In this document: positions 1-11,698 of the stretch, in pieces
Position numbering within the stretch: position 1 is the first letter of the stretch
Layout: each line of letters starts with the position of its first letter
DNA from: Papaver somniferum
Lineage: Eukaryota; Streptophyta; Magnoliopsida; Ranunculales; Papaveraceae
Direction of reading: 5' to 3'
DNA: 64,000 nt
Assembly: GCF_003573695.1 (NCBI RefSeq)
Contig: NC_039367.1
Location: 27,552,442 to 27,616,441 of the forward strand
The notes under the pieces: model-generated
The model's input: the letters and a program-made list of their open reading frames with translations, nothing else
What the model was told of the DNA's origin: nothing
Databases searched by the model: none
Program-made: the position numbers and the translations under genes

Positions 1-565
1 TTTATTCCTTGTTCTTTAACCCACGGTGTGACCGATGATCCTAGTTTTTACTATAGTTAGGATTTCCAGGGCCCCACCTTTTGATGGCCACGATTCAGCT
101 AACCCTATTTCTTCTTTTGACCTCCTCACGTGTATCTCTTTCAATTTCTTATATCTATTCTATCAAAAGAGAACGAAACTCAGTTCTATTTCTTCCTCTC
201 ACAGCCGCACATCAAATCCTTCTCTAAATCATTTCTCTTAGGGCTTGATAGTCATGTCTACTAGAATACCGGAATTTGATTTTCTGCGCTACTAGAAATA
301 GAGGTGAAGGTGTTTAATCAGGAAGTATAAGAAGGCATGGGGTTGAATATGAACAATCTTAGACCGGTGAATCTCACAGTGTTGTTGACTACAGATTCAC
401 AATGAATATGATACATGGTAAGTTTTTTATTTTGGTTTTCTCTTGTATTATAATTTGGGGGTTAGGATTTTGATTTTATAAATTTTAAGGCTCGATTGTT
501 TGGATGAGTTAGAATGTTGTATATTATTTATCTTGATCTGAAATAATTTGTTCTTCCTAAATCAG

Positions 566-669
566 ATTTGAAATGGTCTTTGTCGATTTTCAAAAATAAA
601 GATCGCATAATAGTTCCTGCTGCAGATGATGAGATTATGGAGGTCGATGACTTTGAATCCCCTGAATAA
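566..669 (+). pseudogene. Orphan terminal exon-like segment, acidic C-terminus, unrecognised
   Basis: A plausible acceptor (TAAATCAG at 558-565) is followed by an open frame of about 33 codons ending in TAA at 667-669. The predicted tail is acidic (residues such as ADDEIMEVDDFESPE). I do not recognise the protein. It lies upstream of the LST8 fragment in the same strand and may be a third captured gene piece, or chance. Confidence 0.25.
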
Positions 670-1293
670 AGATTAATGCTCTTATTTCTGGTTAGTATTC
701 AATTTATCTTCAGTTTTTTTATTTAATTTTGATTTTTTTTTTACTGTAGGGTTTATGAGTTTTGGTTTTAATTCGTTTCAGTTTGTGTTTTGTGTGATTG
801 TAGATGTGGAAGAATTTTTCACGCAGTGCAATCCTTGTGAGGATATTTCTTCTCCTTCTATCTATATCTCTATTTACACCATTTTTGTTAGTTTTGGGTT
901 TTTTTTTTCCATGTTTTTTAGTTTTTTCAGTATGACTAGTAAATCAGGGTTGATTTGAGGGGGTTTTCTGGTTAGGGTTTTTGTTTTCTTGATTTTTTGA
1001 TGTACAATTTTGACCGACTTATAGGATTTGATTTGATTTTGATTAATAATTATTAGTGTTTGAAGAGGATTTTAGTGTGGGGTTTCAAAATGAGTGATTG
1101 TATGTTGTGTTAGCCTGAGATAATGGGTTTTGATACTTAAGAATGACCCATGCATGTGATTTTTGTAGTTAAACTTTGCATTGTTGCTCAAATGGAGTTG
1201 TAGTATGTGATCAAATTCTGGGGTTGATGCTCAAATTGATTTTGTAATTGATTGTGTTAAGCCTTGGTTTGTAATTGTTGGAAATTCATCATT

Positions 1294-1832
1294 GGTGGAA
1301 CTGCAAATATTCGTGTTTGGGATTTGATAGCAAATTCATGCAGTTGTGAGTTGGTATGTACTGGATATTTTATTGCTATGTTGAACATTTTTGGTTTCAA
1401 ATAACAGTTCTATTACCTTATGATTAGGAGCAATTGTAGACATTAGAAACCTTTTATCAAGTTTACAGTATAATTCAGGTGCCAGAGGTGGATACGGCCG
1501 TACGATCTGTCACAGTAATGTGGGATGAAAGCTTAGTTGTTGCGGCAAACAATAATGAAACTTGTTATGTTTGGCGCTTGCAACGTGGGACTCAGGTTTC
1601 GTATCAGTTATGTAACAATATATGTTCTTAATTTTATTAACAAAAAGGCATGTACTGTTTTGATAAGAGTCTGAGCCTTTTTTGATTAATCTTAAGCATT
1701 CGTATTATGATGCAGACTATGACAAATTTTGAGCCGCTTCATAAACTACAAGCACATGATGGTTACATCCTGAAGTGTTTGCTTTCACCTGGTCATATAG
1801 CTCGTGCATCTATAATTTTCATAGTCGATGAG
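1294..1832 (+). pseudogene. LST8: Fragment of LST8 (TOR complex WD40 protein), three exons with introns
   Basis: LST8 is a seven-bladed WD40 partner of the TOR kinase. Three exon pieces read in order with proper splice sites: 1294-1353 (contains NIRVWDL and ANSCSCEL, then donor GTATGT), 1479-1595 ([10 protein letters not shown], then [14 protein letters not shown] and TCYVWRL) and 1716-1832 ([25 protein letters not shown]). These match the central blades of plant LST8. After CLLSP the frame loses family similarity, and the first half of the protein and the last blades are absent, so this is a broken copy. Introns 1354-1478 and 1596-1715 are retained, so it did not arise through mRNA. The identification rests on remembered family sequence and is strong for the second and third exons. 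Confidence 0.75.
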
Positions 1833-2158
1833 GTTAGTGCTATATTCTAATTAGGTTTTCGTTTTGTTTCGTAATGCTAATTTATTTTTGTAGTTCTTAA
1901 ATCTCAAAAATTTTCAGAAAAATAACAAAAGACTATTTAAAGATTGTATTGTATGTGGTTTCATTTATTGTTGTATCTAGGGATTCGTCTTCAAGGGAAA
2001 ATGAGTGGAGTTGATCATAGGGCTTCATTTTTTCAATTAAAGAAAATGATTAGTTTGAGGGTTTAAGGAAATATGAATTGTGGGTTTATTGAGAAACTCA
2101 GAGACAGAAGAGTTAAGTGAATTTATTTTATGAGAGGGATTTTGTTTTGGGTAAACAG

Positions 2159-2335
2159 GTGGTGATATTTGACAATAGTAGTGGTTCAGATTATGATTTG
2201 AGGTTAGCAATGAAAGAAGATGCCGATGGTAATGAGAGCGGTACACAATTTCTTATAAGAATATTACAGTATTTAGAGACACCTCAGTATCTGAGACGTG
2301 TGCTTTTTCAGATGCATACAAGCTTAAGATTTGTG
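2159..2335 (+). pseudogene. Fragment of SPOUT1/C9orf114-type RNA methyltransferase
   Basis: A 59-codon exon lies between an acceptor (GTAAACAG at 2151-2158) and a donor (GTACAT at 2336). It encodes VVIFDNSSGS near the start and ILQYLETPQYLRRVLF followed by HTSLRFV near the end. This is the hallmark stretch of the SPOUT-domain methyltransferase family typified by human C9orf114. Only one internal exon is present; the catalytic knot and the remaining exons are missing. It lies about 330 bp downstream of the LST8 fragment on the same strand, although these are unrelated genes, which suggests joint capture by a transposon. Confidence 0.65.
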
Positions 2336-2885
2336 GTACATTTTCGTCCTTTAAAAATGTGCTATAATGTATGTATTAGACATGTATAAATTTGTGTAGT
2401 TGATTATGGATATGAATTTACAAAATCTGCTTGCATTTTTGCGTAGGGTTTGTTATTGCTGCAATATGTACATATACAATGGAGGTTATGAAGCCTAAGG
2501 TGTTGTATCTTTATACATATCTATAAGTAGAGCTTGATGATATTGATACATCTTTTTTTTTCTTCTGGGTGACAGGGGGAGAATTCTGTGAAGGCACAAG
2601 TTTTCATTTAGGTTCAAAGGTCTTGTAGATGATGGAATTAGATAGGGTATTCAATTAGGATCATCATCATCGGAGTTTACAATTTTGCTGTTTAATCAAT
2701 AGTTTTTTAGTTCATCGTTTGTAATCGAATCCTAGAACTACAGATTGCACTGGTTAGAACTACAGATTTTAATCACTTGTGTAATTTGAAACCGCTGAAT
2801 CAATGAATGTTAAATTGAATGATCATTTGCGTGCAAGTTTCATTTGATTCTCATTTTTATTTGACTTGAATTTGGTTTTCATTTT

Positions 2886-2953
2886 ATTCTCATTTGAATT
2901 CTAATTTGAGTTTCATTTGATTCTCATTTGAATTCTAATTTGAGTTTCATTTC
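2886..2953 (+). repeat. 34-bp tandem duplication
   Basis: Two adjacent near-identical 34-bp units (2886-2919 and 2920-2953) begin ATTCTCATTTGAATTC. A shorter diverged copy of the same TTTGATTCTCATTT motif lies just upstream at about 2844. AT-rich, non-coding. Confidence 0.8.
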
Positions 2954-3231
2954 TGTTTGATTTCAGATTCAGTCAGGCCAGATAGCCAACCTGAATCTGT
3001 TTTTTTTATATTAAGATTTATATCTAGACTGTCTGAAGACAGTCATAACGTTTTGACCGTTAAAATCGGTCGTCAATATAAGATTTTCAACGACCCCCAG
3101 AGACACGTCATAGTTGAAAAAAACGCTCAAACAACGACCCTTTCTTCGACCGACAAAACAAGTCATAGATACGAGTTAAATGACTTGCTTTGTCGGTCGC
3201 GAAACTGTTGATTTCCACTACTGATAGTGTT

Positions 3232-3858
3232 CAACCAGCAGTAATCAAAGAAGGCACTTCTTCTAATATCAAGAAAGCAACAACGTTGAACAAAGATAAG
3301 AGGAAGAAGAAGAAGACTCGTCGATCTCCAATGCAAAAGGATCCACAAAAAGGTAACATTAAAACTCATACTTCGTATATTTATACTAAACATTGTTATT
3401 ATTGTGGTAATAAAGGACACTTGCAATGGGGATGCAAAGTTCGTAAGATGCAAGATGCACTTTCTATTGTATCAAAAGAATTGGCCAAGTTTTATCCTCA
3501 TAAGAACTCAGATCATTATTGTCCTAAGTTTAGGCAAAAGAATTATTATAATGATAGTTCAAATTTTGCATATCACTCGACAAGGTCATCTCATAAAATA
3601 CCCGAATATAGAAAGAGAGATAACTTTGTAAATGCAAAAACAAGATCTGATGTTCCAAGTTGGAGAAAAGGTGTTTCGCAAAATATTCAAAAGGACAATG
3701 ATCCTAATGGTATGAAGGAGAAAGCTTCTCCTGCGAAACACAACTCTAAATGGGTCCCTAAGTCCTCCATAGCCAAGAAGGGACCAAAAGTTAGTCACAA
3801 GAATAACACTCAGCTATTAATTGTTGGTGACAATATAAGAGTCTTCTTGAAAGACTAA
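3232..3858 (+). pseudogene. Copia (SIRE-like) gag fragment with zinc knuckle
   Basis: The frame is open from about 3208 to TAA at 3856-3858 and reads as the C-terminal part of a retrotransposon gag. A CX2CX4HX4C knuckle is visible (CYYCGNKGHLQWGC, about 3394-3435), preceded by a Lys/Arg-rich stretch (KDKRKKKKTRRS). The KWVPK motif near 3749 is typical of SIRE/Maximus-type Copia just before the protease. The protease active site (DSG) that should follow is lost: the frame continues into stops, and pol is absent. There is no credible initiator ATG. Its left junction at about 3226 marks the end of the gene-fragment repeat. Confidence 0.65.
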
Positions 3859-4378
3859 AGAAAGACATCATGTCTGAAATCTCTTGTACTAGTGAACGTT
3901 GTGATAATGACACTCTTCATCACAAGTCAAAGAAGAAAAACAAGATATGTAACAAGAGAAAACAAACCAAGCAAGTGGTCAAAAATGATGATTATGTCTT
4001 AGTCACTCGTGACGAACAAGACAAGACTAAACTTAGCACAACTTAGTTGTGTTAGAATGTGCATGATCACCTTAGTGCTCAATATTTTTAAAGATGAGAA
4101 AGCACATCAAAAACTGAGCACATGATCTCTCGGTTATTACATGACTAATTAACATCTTTAGGGAGATTTTTTTTATATACTCATACCTTCTCTATCTATA
4201 TTTGAGATTTTGATAGAAACGGTAATTTTGAGTTGATGACGTTAATATATACTGATCATATATGTGTATATCTTGTGTTTTACGGTTAAAACGAGCCAAA
4301 AATAACTAAAATCAGACGTATGCAAAAGTTATGTCGAAAACAGTTTAGTGTTGTGATCCGTCACAAGTAACACTTGGT
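3859..4378. other. Degraded retroelement sequence, no gene
   Basis: The first 180 bp continue the gag-like composition with stops in all frames (Lys-rich reading near 3920-3970). The rest is AT-rich with no motif I recognise before the LTR start at 4379. Confidence 0.4.
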
Positions 4379-5029
4379 GTTAGAGAACTGCTCGGTCGAA
4401 TTCGCATGCATTGCTATATCAAGCATATTTGTCAATGTTAGTGATCAAATTATAAGTCTTGATTTCTAGTCTACTATAGCTAAGTCTCGGGCTAGGATAG
4501 TAAGTGTAGTTGAGCTCAAGGACTTCATGGATATTCATCATACAAGCAGAAGAACTACTCAAGGAACCGGTGGAACTTCTCGACAAAAAGGTATGTGAAG
4601 ACTTGAACTTATCTGTCACTCAAAAGTCTATTTATTCTATCTCCTACTTCTGGAGACAAAAAATCATACGCTATATATATAGACTTAGATTATACACATT
4701 TGGTATTTCGAGCCGAGTATACCTCGCCTATCTATATCTCGAAATATGTGTTGGTAAGAGTTTCGCTTCGACCGTGTTTATCTTTACCTAGCGACGAAAG
4801 TCATGACATGTTTCAATCACTTTGAAAATTTCTTTGATTAGAAATGGTGTAACTACTATATAACGTCCTCTAAGAATATTCCAATGATTGGAATGAGAGT
4901 TTAGATTACATAACCAATGGTGGACATAATTCTTGTTGTGGAAACACATATGTGCATAAGTCTTATTCCTTGAACCAAAGTTTGTGAACTTTGTTTATCA
5001 AGAGAAACCAGAAGAATGGATTAGTGCCA

Positions 5030-5220
5030 AGTCCGTGAACTCAGTCCGCGAACTGCCGAACTTCTCATCCCGAGAAATTCTGCTGGAGTTGACAAACTAG
5101 TTGCGTGTACCAGTTCGCGAACCCAGTCCGCGAACCAGCGAAAAGTCTTTGCCGAGATTTTCTGCTGGAGTTTTTAAACTCTGCCCGGTTGCTTAAGTCC
5201 GCGAACCTAGTGTGCGAACT
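5030..5220 (+). repeat. Cluster of CCGCGAAC-type motifs inside the LTR
   Basis: The motif AGTCCGCGAAC or a one- or two-base variant occurs six times (about 5030, 5043, 5111, 5126, 5196 and 5210) in the U3 portion upstream of the TATA box. The repeated GC-rich word stands out from the AT-rich surroundings and could be a repeated promoter element or a degenerate short tandem repeat. Confidence 0.7.
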
Positions 5221-5677
5221 TAAGAAGGTTATATATCTGAAGATGATTTCTGAAATTAAACTCATAAAGACTAAGAAATGCAATTTGCAAACCGTGGATG
5301 TAAAATTTCATGAACCGATTCATGTGAATCAAATCATCTTTGCTTAAATTGTGTCTTGTGCAGTACATGAGATTTCCTTGCAATTGAACAACTCAATAAC
5401 TAGTTCATTTGAGTCATTTGAACTAGTTATGGTGAAAAAGAACATGATTGATATGAAATGCTCATATGGATAATCTTTTGGTTAACTATTGTTGACCCAA
5501 CAATGTACACGTTTGGGTATGGTTAACAAACCTAGAAGCGTGCATTTCATTTGTATATAACAAGCTAAGTTTTCGATCTAACGGTTGATAAATATTAACT
5601 TGACTCTAAATCAGGTTTTCATCTAACGGTGGATATTGTTTGCTTTGTGACCAAGGCCAAACCATGATTTGAAAGAC

Positions 5678-5686
5678 TATATAAGG
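5678..5686 (+). promoter_or_regulatory. TATA box of the SIRE-like LTR
   Basis: TATATAAGG lies in the middle of the LTR, followed about 30 bp later by the probable R region. It is the best TATA match in the LTR. Confidence 0.5.
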
Positions 5687-6844
5687 GGACATCTAGAAAC
5701 TCTGCAAAGCTAACCCCCACACCTTACGTGTGATACTAGTTTGCATGCTAGAGTCGGTTATCCTTTAACCTTTGGTTTTCTTCTTCTAAAACCACGTTAA
5801 CGACTTAAAGACTTCATTGGGATTGTGAAGCCATACCGATACTACTTTTATCGTAGTTGTGTGATCTGATCTTGCATCTTTTATCGTACGAATACAATCA
5901 GATTGATTGGATTGAGACTAACTTCTCCGATAGGCAATATATAAAAAGTAATCACAAACATCTTCGTCTCATTGTTTGTGATTCCGCAACATCTTGTTTC
6001 TCTACCATACGATTAAGATTGTTGTGAGGTGATTGATTTATCTAGGTTGTTCTTCGGGAATATAAGACCAAATTATCAATTGGTTCCTGTTCACCTTGAT
6101 TATTATCAAAAGAAGGAACAAAACTTTAGTTTGATCCTTTGATAGAATTGTCTATGTGAGACAGATTGATCCTTTGATAGATTTGTCTACGTGAGATAAA
6201 AAAATTTATTGTCAAAGCCTGCGATTTTGGGTCGTAACAACTCTTAGTTGTGGGTGAGATCATCTAAGGGAATCAAGTGCTCAGTATCCTGCTGGGATCA
6301 GAGGCGTAGGGAGTACAAATATACCTTGGATAAGCGGGAGACTGATTAGGGTTCAACTACAGTCCAGTCCGAAGTTAGCTTGGAGTAGGATAGTGTCTGT
6401 AGCGGCTTAATACAGTGTGTGTTCAATCTGGCCTAGGTCCCGGGGTTTTTATGCATTTGCGGTTTCCTCGTTAACAAAATTCTGGTGTCTGTGTTATTTT
6501 TATTTCCACATTATATTTGTTTATATAATGAAATAATACAAGTTGTACGTTTGAATCAATCAATTGGAAATCCGACCTTTTGGTTGTTGATTGATATTGA
6601 TTGATCCTTGGATATTGGTCTTTCGTAACATCCAAGTTATTCCTTATGTTCGATTAAAGACTCGCTGATTTCTATTAGCTTGAGACTTGAGTAAATCAAA
6701 ACAAGAGAGAGATATTAACTCCTTGAGATACTTTTACCTAGATTGAGTCTGACTGTCATGATTATCTAGAAAGTGTTTCGGAGTTAGTCCATATAAATTT
6801 CTATGCGAAATATTAGGTGGTATTGTTAGACTTCAGCTTTTTCA

Positions 6845-8790
6845 CTTGGAGAACCGATCCTAGTGATAGGTGCAATGGGGGGAACCGATCCTAGTAAGAG
6901 GTCCCCATACGAAGAAGTGTAAAACTGTTTTGCCCATAACTTCTTCGTCCGAACGCGGAATGACCTCAATTTTTGTGTTGGTTTCGCAATTTAATTACCT
7001 ACAATATAGAGGTAATTTCAATATTTTATTTCATTTATGTTCTATTGAAAACTGGTTTATGGGATGTTGATCTCAGTTTTACTACCTTGATATCCAATCT
7101 CATAATATTGTGAACCCTTATGGTTTGGGTGATTTTTTGATTTAGCAAGATTAAGTTCTAGCCCATGTTGGTAGGATATATCAAAGAATCATGAGGGGTT
7201 ATGATAGAAACAATATGTGAAAAACTCACAATATGTTGAATCGGTTTTGGTTTAGCATAAAAGCATATGTGTTTCGACGGTTTTCAACTTTTGCTTGCAA
7301 TTATTAAAACAGGTTTTCAACCTTTTTCTGGTAAAGGTTGAGGTGTGTTGTTATTCTTTTGTTTATGCATAAGTATAACAACGTGGTGATATTTTGATTC
7401 AACTCTCCCTGGACGAAGGTGCAATCATATTGGAGAACTGGATGCGAAATTTGAGGTAACGATCTTATTAGTTAATTGTTTTCCTGTTTAAGAAAAGCCT
7501 GAGTTTATATTTTATATATTCTTTTAATTTTTCTTAAAAAAATTTCGGTTCAATTGATGTTTATTCCATGATGTGTGTGTGTGGATGTGTGATTCAATTG
7601 GTCCCGGTTAAGAAAAACTATTGTTATCTTGCTTTACTGTGTGGTATCAATTGTTTAGGCTTACAAAATTTCGGTAAAATTGATGTGTATGTGTGATTCA
7701 ATTGGTTCCGGTTAAGAAAAACTATTTTTATCTTGCTTTTGTATGGTATCAATAGTTTAGGCTTACAAAATTTCGGTGCAATTGCGGTGCTTTTAATGTC
7801 TATGTTGTTTCAATTGCTTCTGGTTGAGGTGAATAATTATGCAAGTTGATTTATTTTGGTTTGTATGAATTATTTATGGCTTAACGAAATAATTTGTGTA
7901 CGGGATGAGTTGTTTAGTCCAATTGTATTCCGGATAAGAGAAACTAAGTTAATTCTGATCTTAGTTAGACTTATCGAAGTGAGGTTTCGGTTATTCAAGT
8001 CTAATTGAATGCCTTAACAATAAATGCTAGTTAACAAACCTAGTACGTCTATTTTTTTAAATTGAAAGATCTAAGTTTATGGATAATTAGAACCTGATGA
8101 GAAAAATGGAGTTTATCTTTATTTTGGTCTTATCGAATTAAGCTGTTGTTTTTGAACAATCGGTTTAGCTAAGGGACTAAGGCGCTTAGTTATTTTTTGG
8201 TTTGCTAAACTAAATTGGAAAAATTATTTCGGACAATTGTTTCCTTGGTAACATATCAAAATAAGACTACTTGTAGTTTCGGTTTTGATATTGGTTATCA
8301 GAACATGATGTGTGGAACCCTCGTGCCTAACTCTACAGGTTTGCAAGTCTATTCTGAGATTTGTAAGATTATTTTCGTTTTGTCCTTTATTTTTTCGTTT
8401 CTTTGTCATTTTTGTGACAAAAAGGGGGAGAAATATATGGAGTAAACAGGTGATGTTGGCATTGATTTTATATTGATTGGCATCGCTAGGGAAAATAACA
8501 TTGGTACTTGAATGTTTATCTAACGAAAGAGTGAAAGCACAGACTAAGGGGGAGTAACATGTCATATAAAGTGGTATAACAAAGACGTGCGGATTGAATA
8601 TCTACCCATCTTCCTTAGGGAGAGTATTAGCTTTGTTATTATAATGTCAACAGCGGCATTTTCAAGGATTGAATGTAAGCACTTTTATTGTGCTGTTGAT
8701 CCGGAATCAAGCAGATGTGTAATGAATTCTTGTAATTTGTTTATCCATATGATCTAAGAGTATTGTCACTAAAATTGAAAAAGGGGGATA
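6845..8790 (+). mobile_element. Non-coding 3' internal region of a SIRE-like element, with polypurine tract
   Basis: There is no long reading frame. The region contains recurrent GGTTCCGGTTAAGAAAAAC-type words (about 7600-7940), three GGGGGAG-type purine runs (8423, 8549, 8782) and a final AAAAAGGGGGATAT tract (8779-8791) directly before LTR-like sequence. Purine runs of this kind mark the 3' end of SIRE-type elements just before the 3' LTR. A small frame at 8215-8445 is not recognisable as a protein. Confidence 0.45.
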
Positions 8791-9623
8791 TTATTAGAGC
8801 ATGGGTTGGTTGAACCCACCAAGCGTTGGTATGTCAAGTTTGGTTGTCATATTTTAGTGAATCAAAACTCATGTTAAGAGTCGCTTTATTATGTACTAGA
8901 GTCAACTTCGTATAGGTTACCTTGAATGTATTAGGATATGAGACATTACAAGTATTGCGAAGTCTTGAAGATGTGAAGAATCAAGGAGCTACAACGACAA
9001 CAATCATCCTTCTACTTGAGGTTAGTGATATTTGACTTGAACTGTTTTATTCGCTAACGGATCTTTCAAGTCGTGCATATTGAAAACATAACTGCGAAGC
9101 ATATTTGAACTCTAGATTACATAGTATTAAGGAATACAATATGAGGTTTATTGCTTAACCATTAAGCTTTGTAGATAATACATCGCCATAATCATTTGAA
9201 TGCTATTGTGATTATGTATGTGTATGAGGTGAGGATTTCATCCTAGGGAACAATGTTTACATGTGTTCTAAGGAAGTAAGTTCATAAACTTGTTTGTGGA
9301 CCGAAAAGGAAATTTACAGGTGTTATTGGTTTTGTTATTCATTGCATATCTTATGAACAACCAATATGTGTAATAGAGTATAACCGGTCACAACTTGTTG
9401 TGCTCTTGGTAAAACTATTCACCAAGGCCTGACTTATGGATTAATATAAATTTTATTAGTAAAACTGATCTTAAGTAATCACCTGTGGTATCATCGGGTT
9501 TGTGTGTCTGACCAATTTTTGGAAAGGGGAACCGATCCTAGTAAGAGGTGCAGTACATCACAAGGGGAACCGATCCTTGTATGGGGTGCAACAAGGTTCA
9601 TAGCAAAAAGGGGAACCGATCCT
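6848..9623 (+). repeat. Five dispersed copies of a GGGGAACCGATCCT motif
   Basis: Copies start at 6848, 6879, 9526, 9564 and 9610. Four of them are followed by a GGTGCA-like word. They flank the internal region at both ends, two just after the first LTR and three just before element A. Confidence 0.85.
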
Positions 9624-9632
9624 ATGGATATG
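8791..9632 (+). repeat. Partial SIRE-like LTR, cut by element A
   Basis: It starts TTATTAGAGCATGG right after the polypurine tract and shares the TTAGAGCA start and GTCAAGTTTGGTTGTC-type words with the LTR fragments at 4379 and 22222 (minus). It ends where element A inserted at 9633. It is too diverged from 4379-6844 to be its recent partner, so at least two related insertions are mixed here. Confidence 0.45.
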
Positions 9633-11220
9633 TGATAGACACATTTATGTGTCTAATTTGTCTCAATTGTATGTATTGTTAGTACTCGATTTTCTATTTC
9701 TTTTGTTATTTTATGTCTTTGTAGGTACTTTTAGAGAAATAAGCTCTTGCGGCAAAATTGGCTCGAAAAGTGGTGTTTTACACCCCAAGATAGAGTACTA
9801 AAGGCACCCCAGAAATGCGCCGGAGGAACCCAGAAAAAGTTCTGAAAACATCCTAGAAAAATTACTATTTACGCCCAAAATTACTATTTGCACCCCAGGG
9901 CAAGTGCTAAAGGGACACCCGTACAGGATTAGGGGGAGGACACTTTCTTCTCAAATTCAAAAAATTATTTTGGCGGGAAAATATTTCATATCACTGGCAG
10001 AGTTTCAATCGATGATTTGAAGGAGTTTTGGATAGACTAAAGGGCTGAAATTTGTTGGGTAGTTGTGATATATCATAACTAAGCTATTATGGGTGATGGG
10101 GACGACTAGAAATTCCTGTAATCTTCGCATCAAAGGAAAACAGGGAGTTGGAGAAAAATATGAGTTGCACGAGTTGTGGGAAATTTGAGTGTGATTGGAG
10201 GGTGTTGGAAGCTTCTAAAGCGTGTATTGGGCGTGAATGAATGCGTATGATATGTTCACCACGAAATTCGACGCGTGATTAAGCTAAAAATGGAAATTAT
10301 TCTTTTCAATGCATGGGAGTTATGAAAGAATATTTGGAGTAATTGGACGTGATTTCTTGTCTTTTTTGGGTATAAATAAAGTCACAAGGTTCCATAGAAG
10401 GGTAGTTGAGAGTTTGGGGTCGAGAGGAGAGCTCAGGAGGCGTGAATCAAGAGTTTTCAGAACTCTGTTGCTACTGCTGCTGCTGCTCGTGAAGAACAGG
10501 GAAACATCGACGGTTTCTTCATCCGTAGTAACGGTTTCTTCAAATGCTTGTCACAGTTTCTTCAACTGGTTTGCAACATTTATCTTTATCGTAACAGTTT
10601 TTCATCCTCTTCTGCAACATTTATCTTCAGATTTGTAACGGTTATCTTCATCATAACATTTGAGAGTTGAAACAGTTGGTCTGTAACACGCGTTTGCTGT
10701 TGCAGATTTCCTGTTTCACTATTTTCTCTTCTTGTAAACACTTTTTGAGCCATGAATACATATTTTGAGTGTGTTTCCAACATGATGAGATAGACCCAAT
10801 ACTGGGACGACGGACGAAGCTGTATTTCATCCTTGGGGTAATTTAATTAATTTCTTGTTTACTTTTTGCACCGATTTTAAATGATTTATGATTTCTATTA
10901 ATCAATTGTTATCTTGTTAGATAGTGTATGCTTAGTCTAAGGTGCTTTTGATACACTATGCTTGTAATTTACAATTAATGTTTTACAAAATCTATTTTCG
11001 CAAAGAATAGAGTTAATATTTCTTGTGTTTGGAGCTATAATTGCCTAGGATTATTTTTTGAACCTCTTGAAAATGAAAAACAGCCAAATCCTTAGTCCTA
11101 GTACCTCTCAACCATTGTTAATATTTTGTGTATATAATTTAATTAAATCTAAAATTCCATGTCCTTCACAAGTCTGAAACGAATCCTATTTACTACAACC
11201 CCATCAAAAATCTTTAATCA
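9633..11220 (+). repeat. Element A 5' LTR
   Basis: TGATAGACAC to TTTAATCA. It contains a TATA box (TATAAATAAAG, about 10371) and a CTG-rich microsatellite near 10468. The frame at 10309-10638 is only LTR sequence and is not a gene. Confidence 0.85.
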
Positions 11221-11240
11221 TTTTGGCGCCGCCGGCGCGG
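11221..11240 (+). other. Primer-binding site of element A
   Basis: TTTTGGCGCCGCCGGCGCGG follows the LTR directly. The TGGCGCCG core matches the 3' end complement of plant tRNA-Asp used by Tat/Athila elements. Element B has the same site at about 58682-58701 (minus). Confidence 0.7.
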
Positions 11241-11698
11241 ATTTGTGCTTAGGTAGAATTTTTAGGTTTTTATTATTCCATTTATTCTTTTTACGTCTCT
11301 TTGGTGTGTCTTTGTATTACAGGTTTGAAGTTGGATACTAAAAACCTTCGAATCAAAGATTAAAGCTAAAAGAGAAGGAAAAAAGACAAAGGAAAAAAAA
11401 AAGAAAAAAAAAGAGAGAAAAAGAAAAAAAGAGAGAGAATTATTTTATTTTATTTTTTTTGAGACATTCCATTTTTTTGTAATTATTATTATTTTTTATT
11501 TTATTTTCTTTGGACTGGACTTTGGGACTTTATTAATTTTAAACCCTACGGAAGGGTTATAAAAAAAATTTAAATATAACTGTGTGCAGGGAAGGACGAC
11601 GATTACGATATCGTCTCGTCCCCTCGGGTTCGCACACTGACACCGGAGTCAGTGGCCCGAGTCGACTACATCGGTTCATCGTCCGTCTGGTACGGGAG

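Larger units (their letters stand above)
1..3225 (+). mobile_element. Candidate gene-fragment-bearing DNA transposon (Pack-type), left end outside window
   Basis: This stretch has no intact gene but holds pieces of at least two unrelated plant genes (LST8 at 1294-1832, a SPOUT-domain methyltransferase at 2159-2335) in the same orientation, with splice sites and introns still present. Retained introns mean capture at DNA level, as in Pack-type CACTA, MULE or Helitron elements. Its right part (about 3035-3225) is crowded with short GACCG/CGGTC and ACGACC motifs in both orientations, like CACTA subterminal repeats, and the sequence changes to retroelement gag at about 3226. The string CACTACTGATAGTG at the junction could be a terminus. 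No left end is visible, so the class is an inference. Confidence 0.4.
4379..6844 (+). repeat. SIRE-like Copia long terminal repeat (about 2.5 kb)
   Basis: The segment begins TGTTAGAGAACTGCTCGG and ends at a TTTTTCA at 6839-6844. Its start is homologous to the inverted segment at 22040-22222, and the two share the CTGCTCGGTCGAA motif. A TATA box (TATATAAGG, 5678-5686) marks the U3/R region. The stretch 6420-6760, with CCTAGGTCCCGGGGTTTT and a long AT-rich U5, resembles the unusually large LTRs of SIRE-type Copia elements. The ends are inferred; no identical partner LTR was found in the window. Confidence 0.55.

Noticed and set aside
5105..5347. Repeated CGCGAAC words as a CRISPR-like array
   Set aside because: Repeats are short, imperfect, irregularly spaced, and lie in a plant retroelement LTR.
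8224..8565. 113-codon minus-strand frame
   Set aside because: Lies across purine-rich 3' non-coding retroelement sequence; no motif, and codons are Lys/Asn-rich from AT bias.
10309..10638. 109-codon frame (and its twin at 15372-15722)
   Set aside because: Both lie inside the element A LTRs, start in non-coding R/U5 sequence and contain a CTG microsatellite read as poly-Leu.
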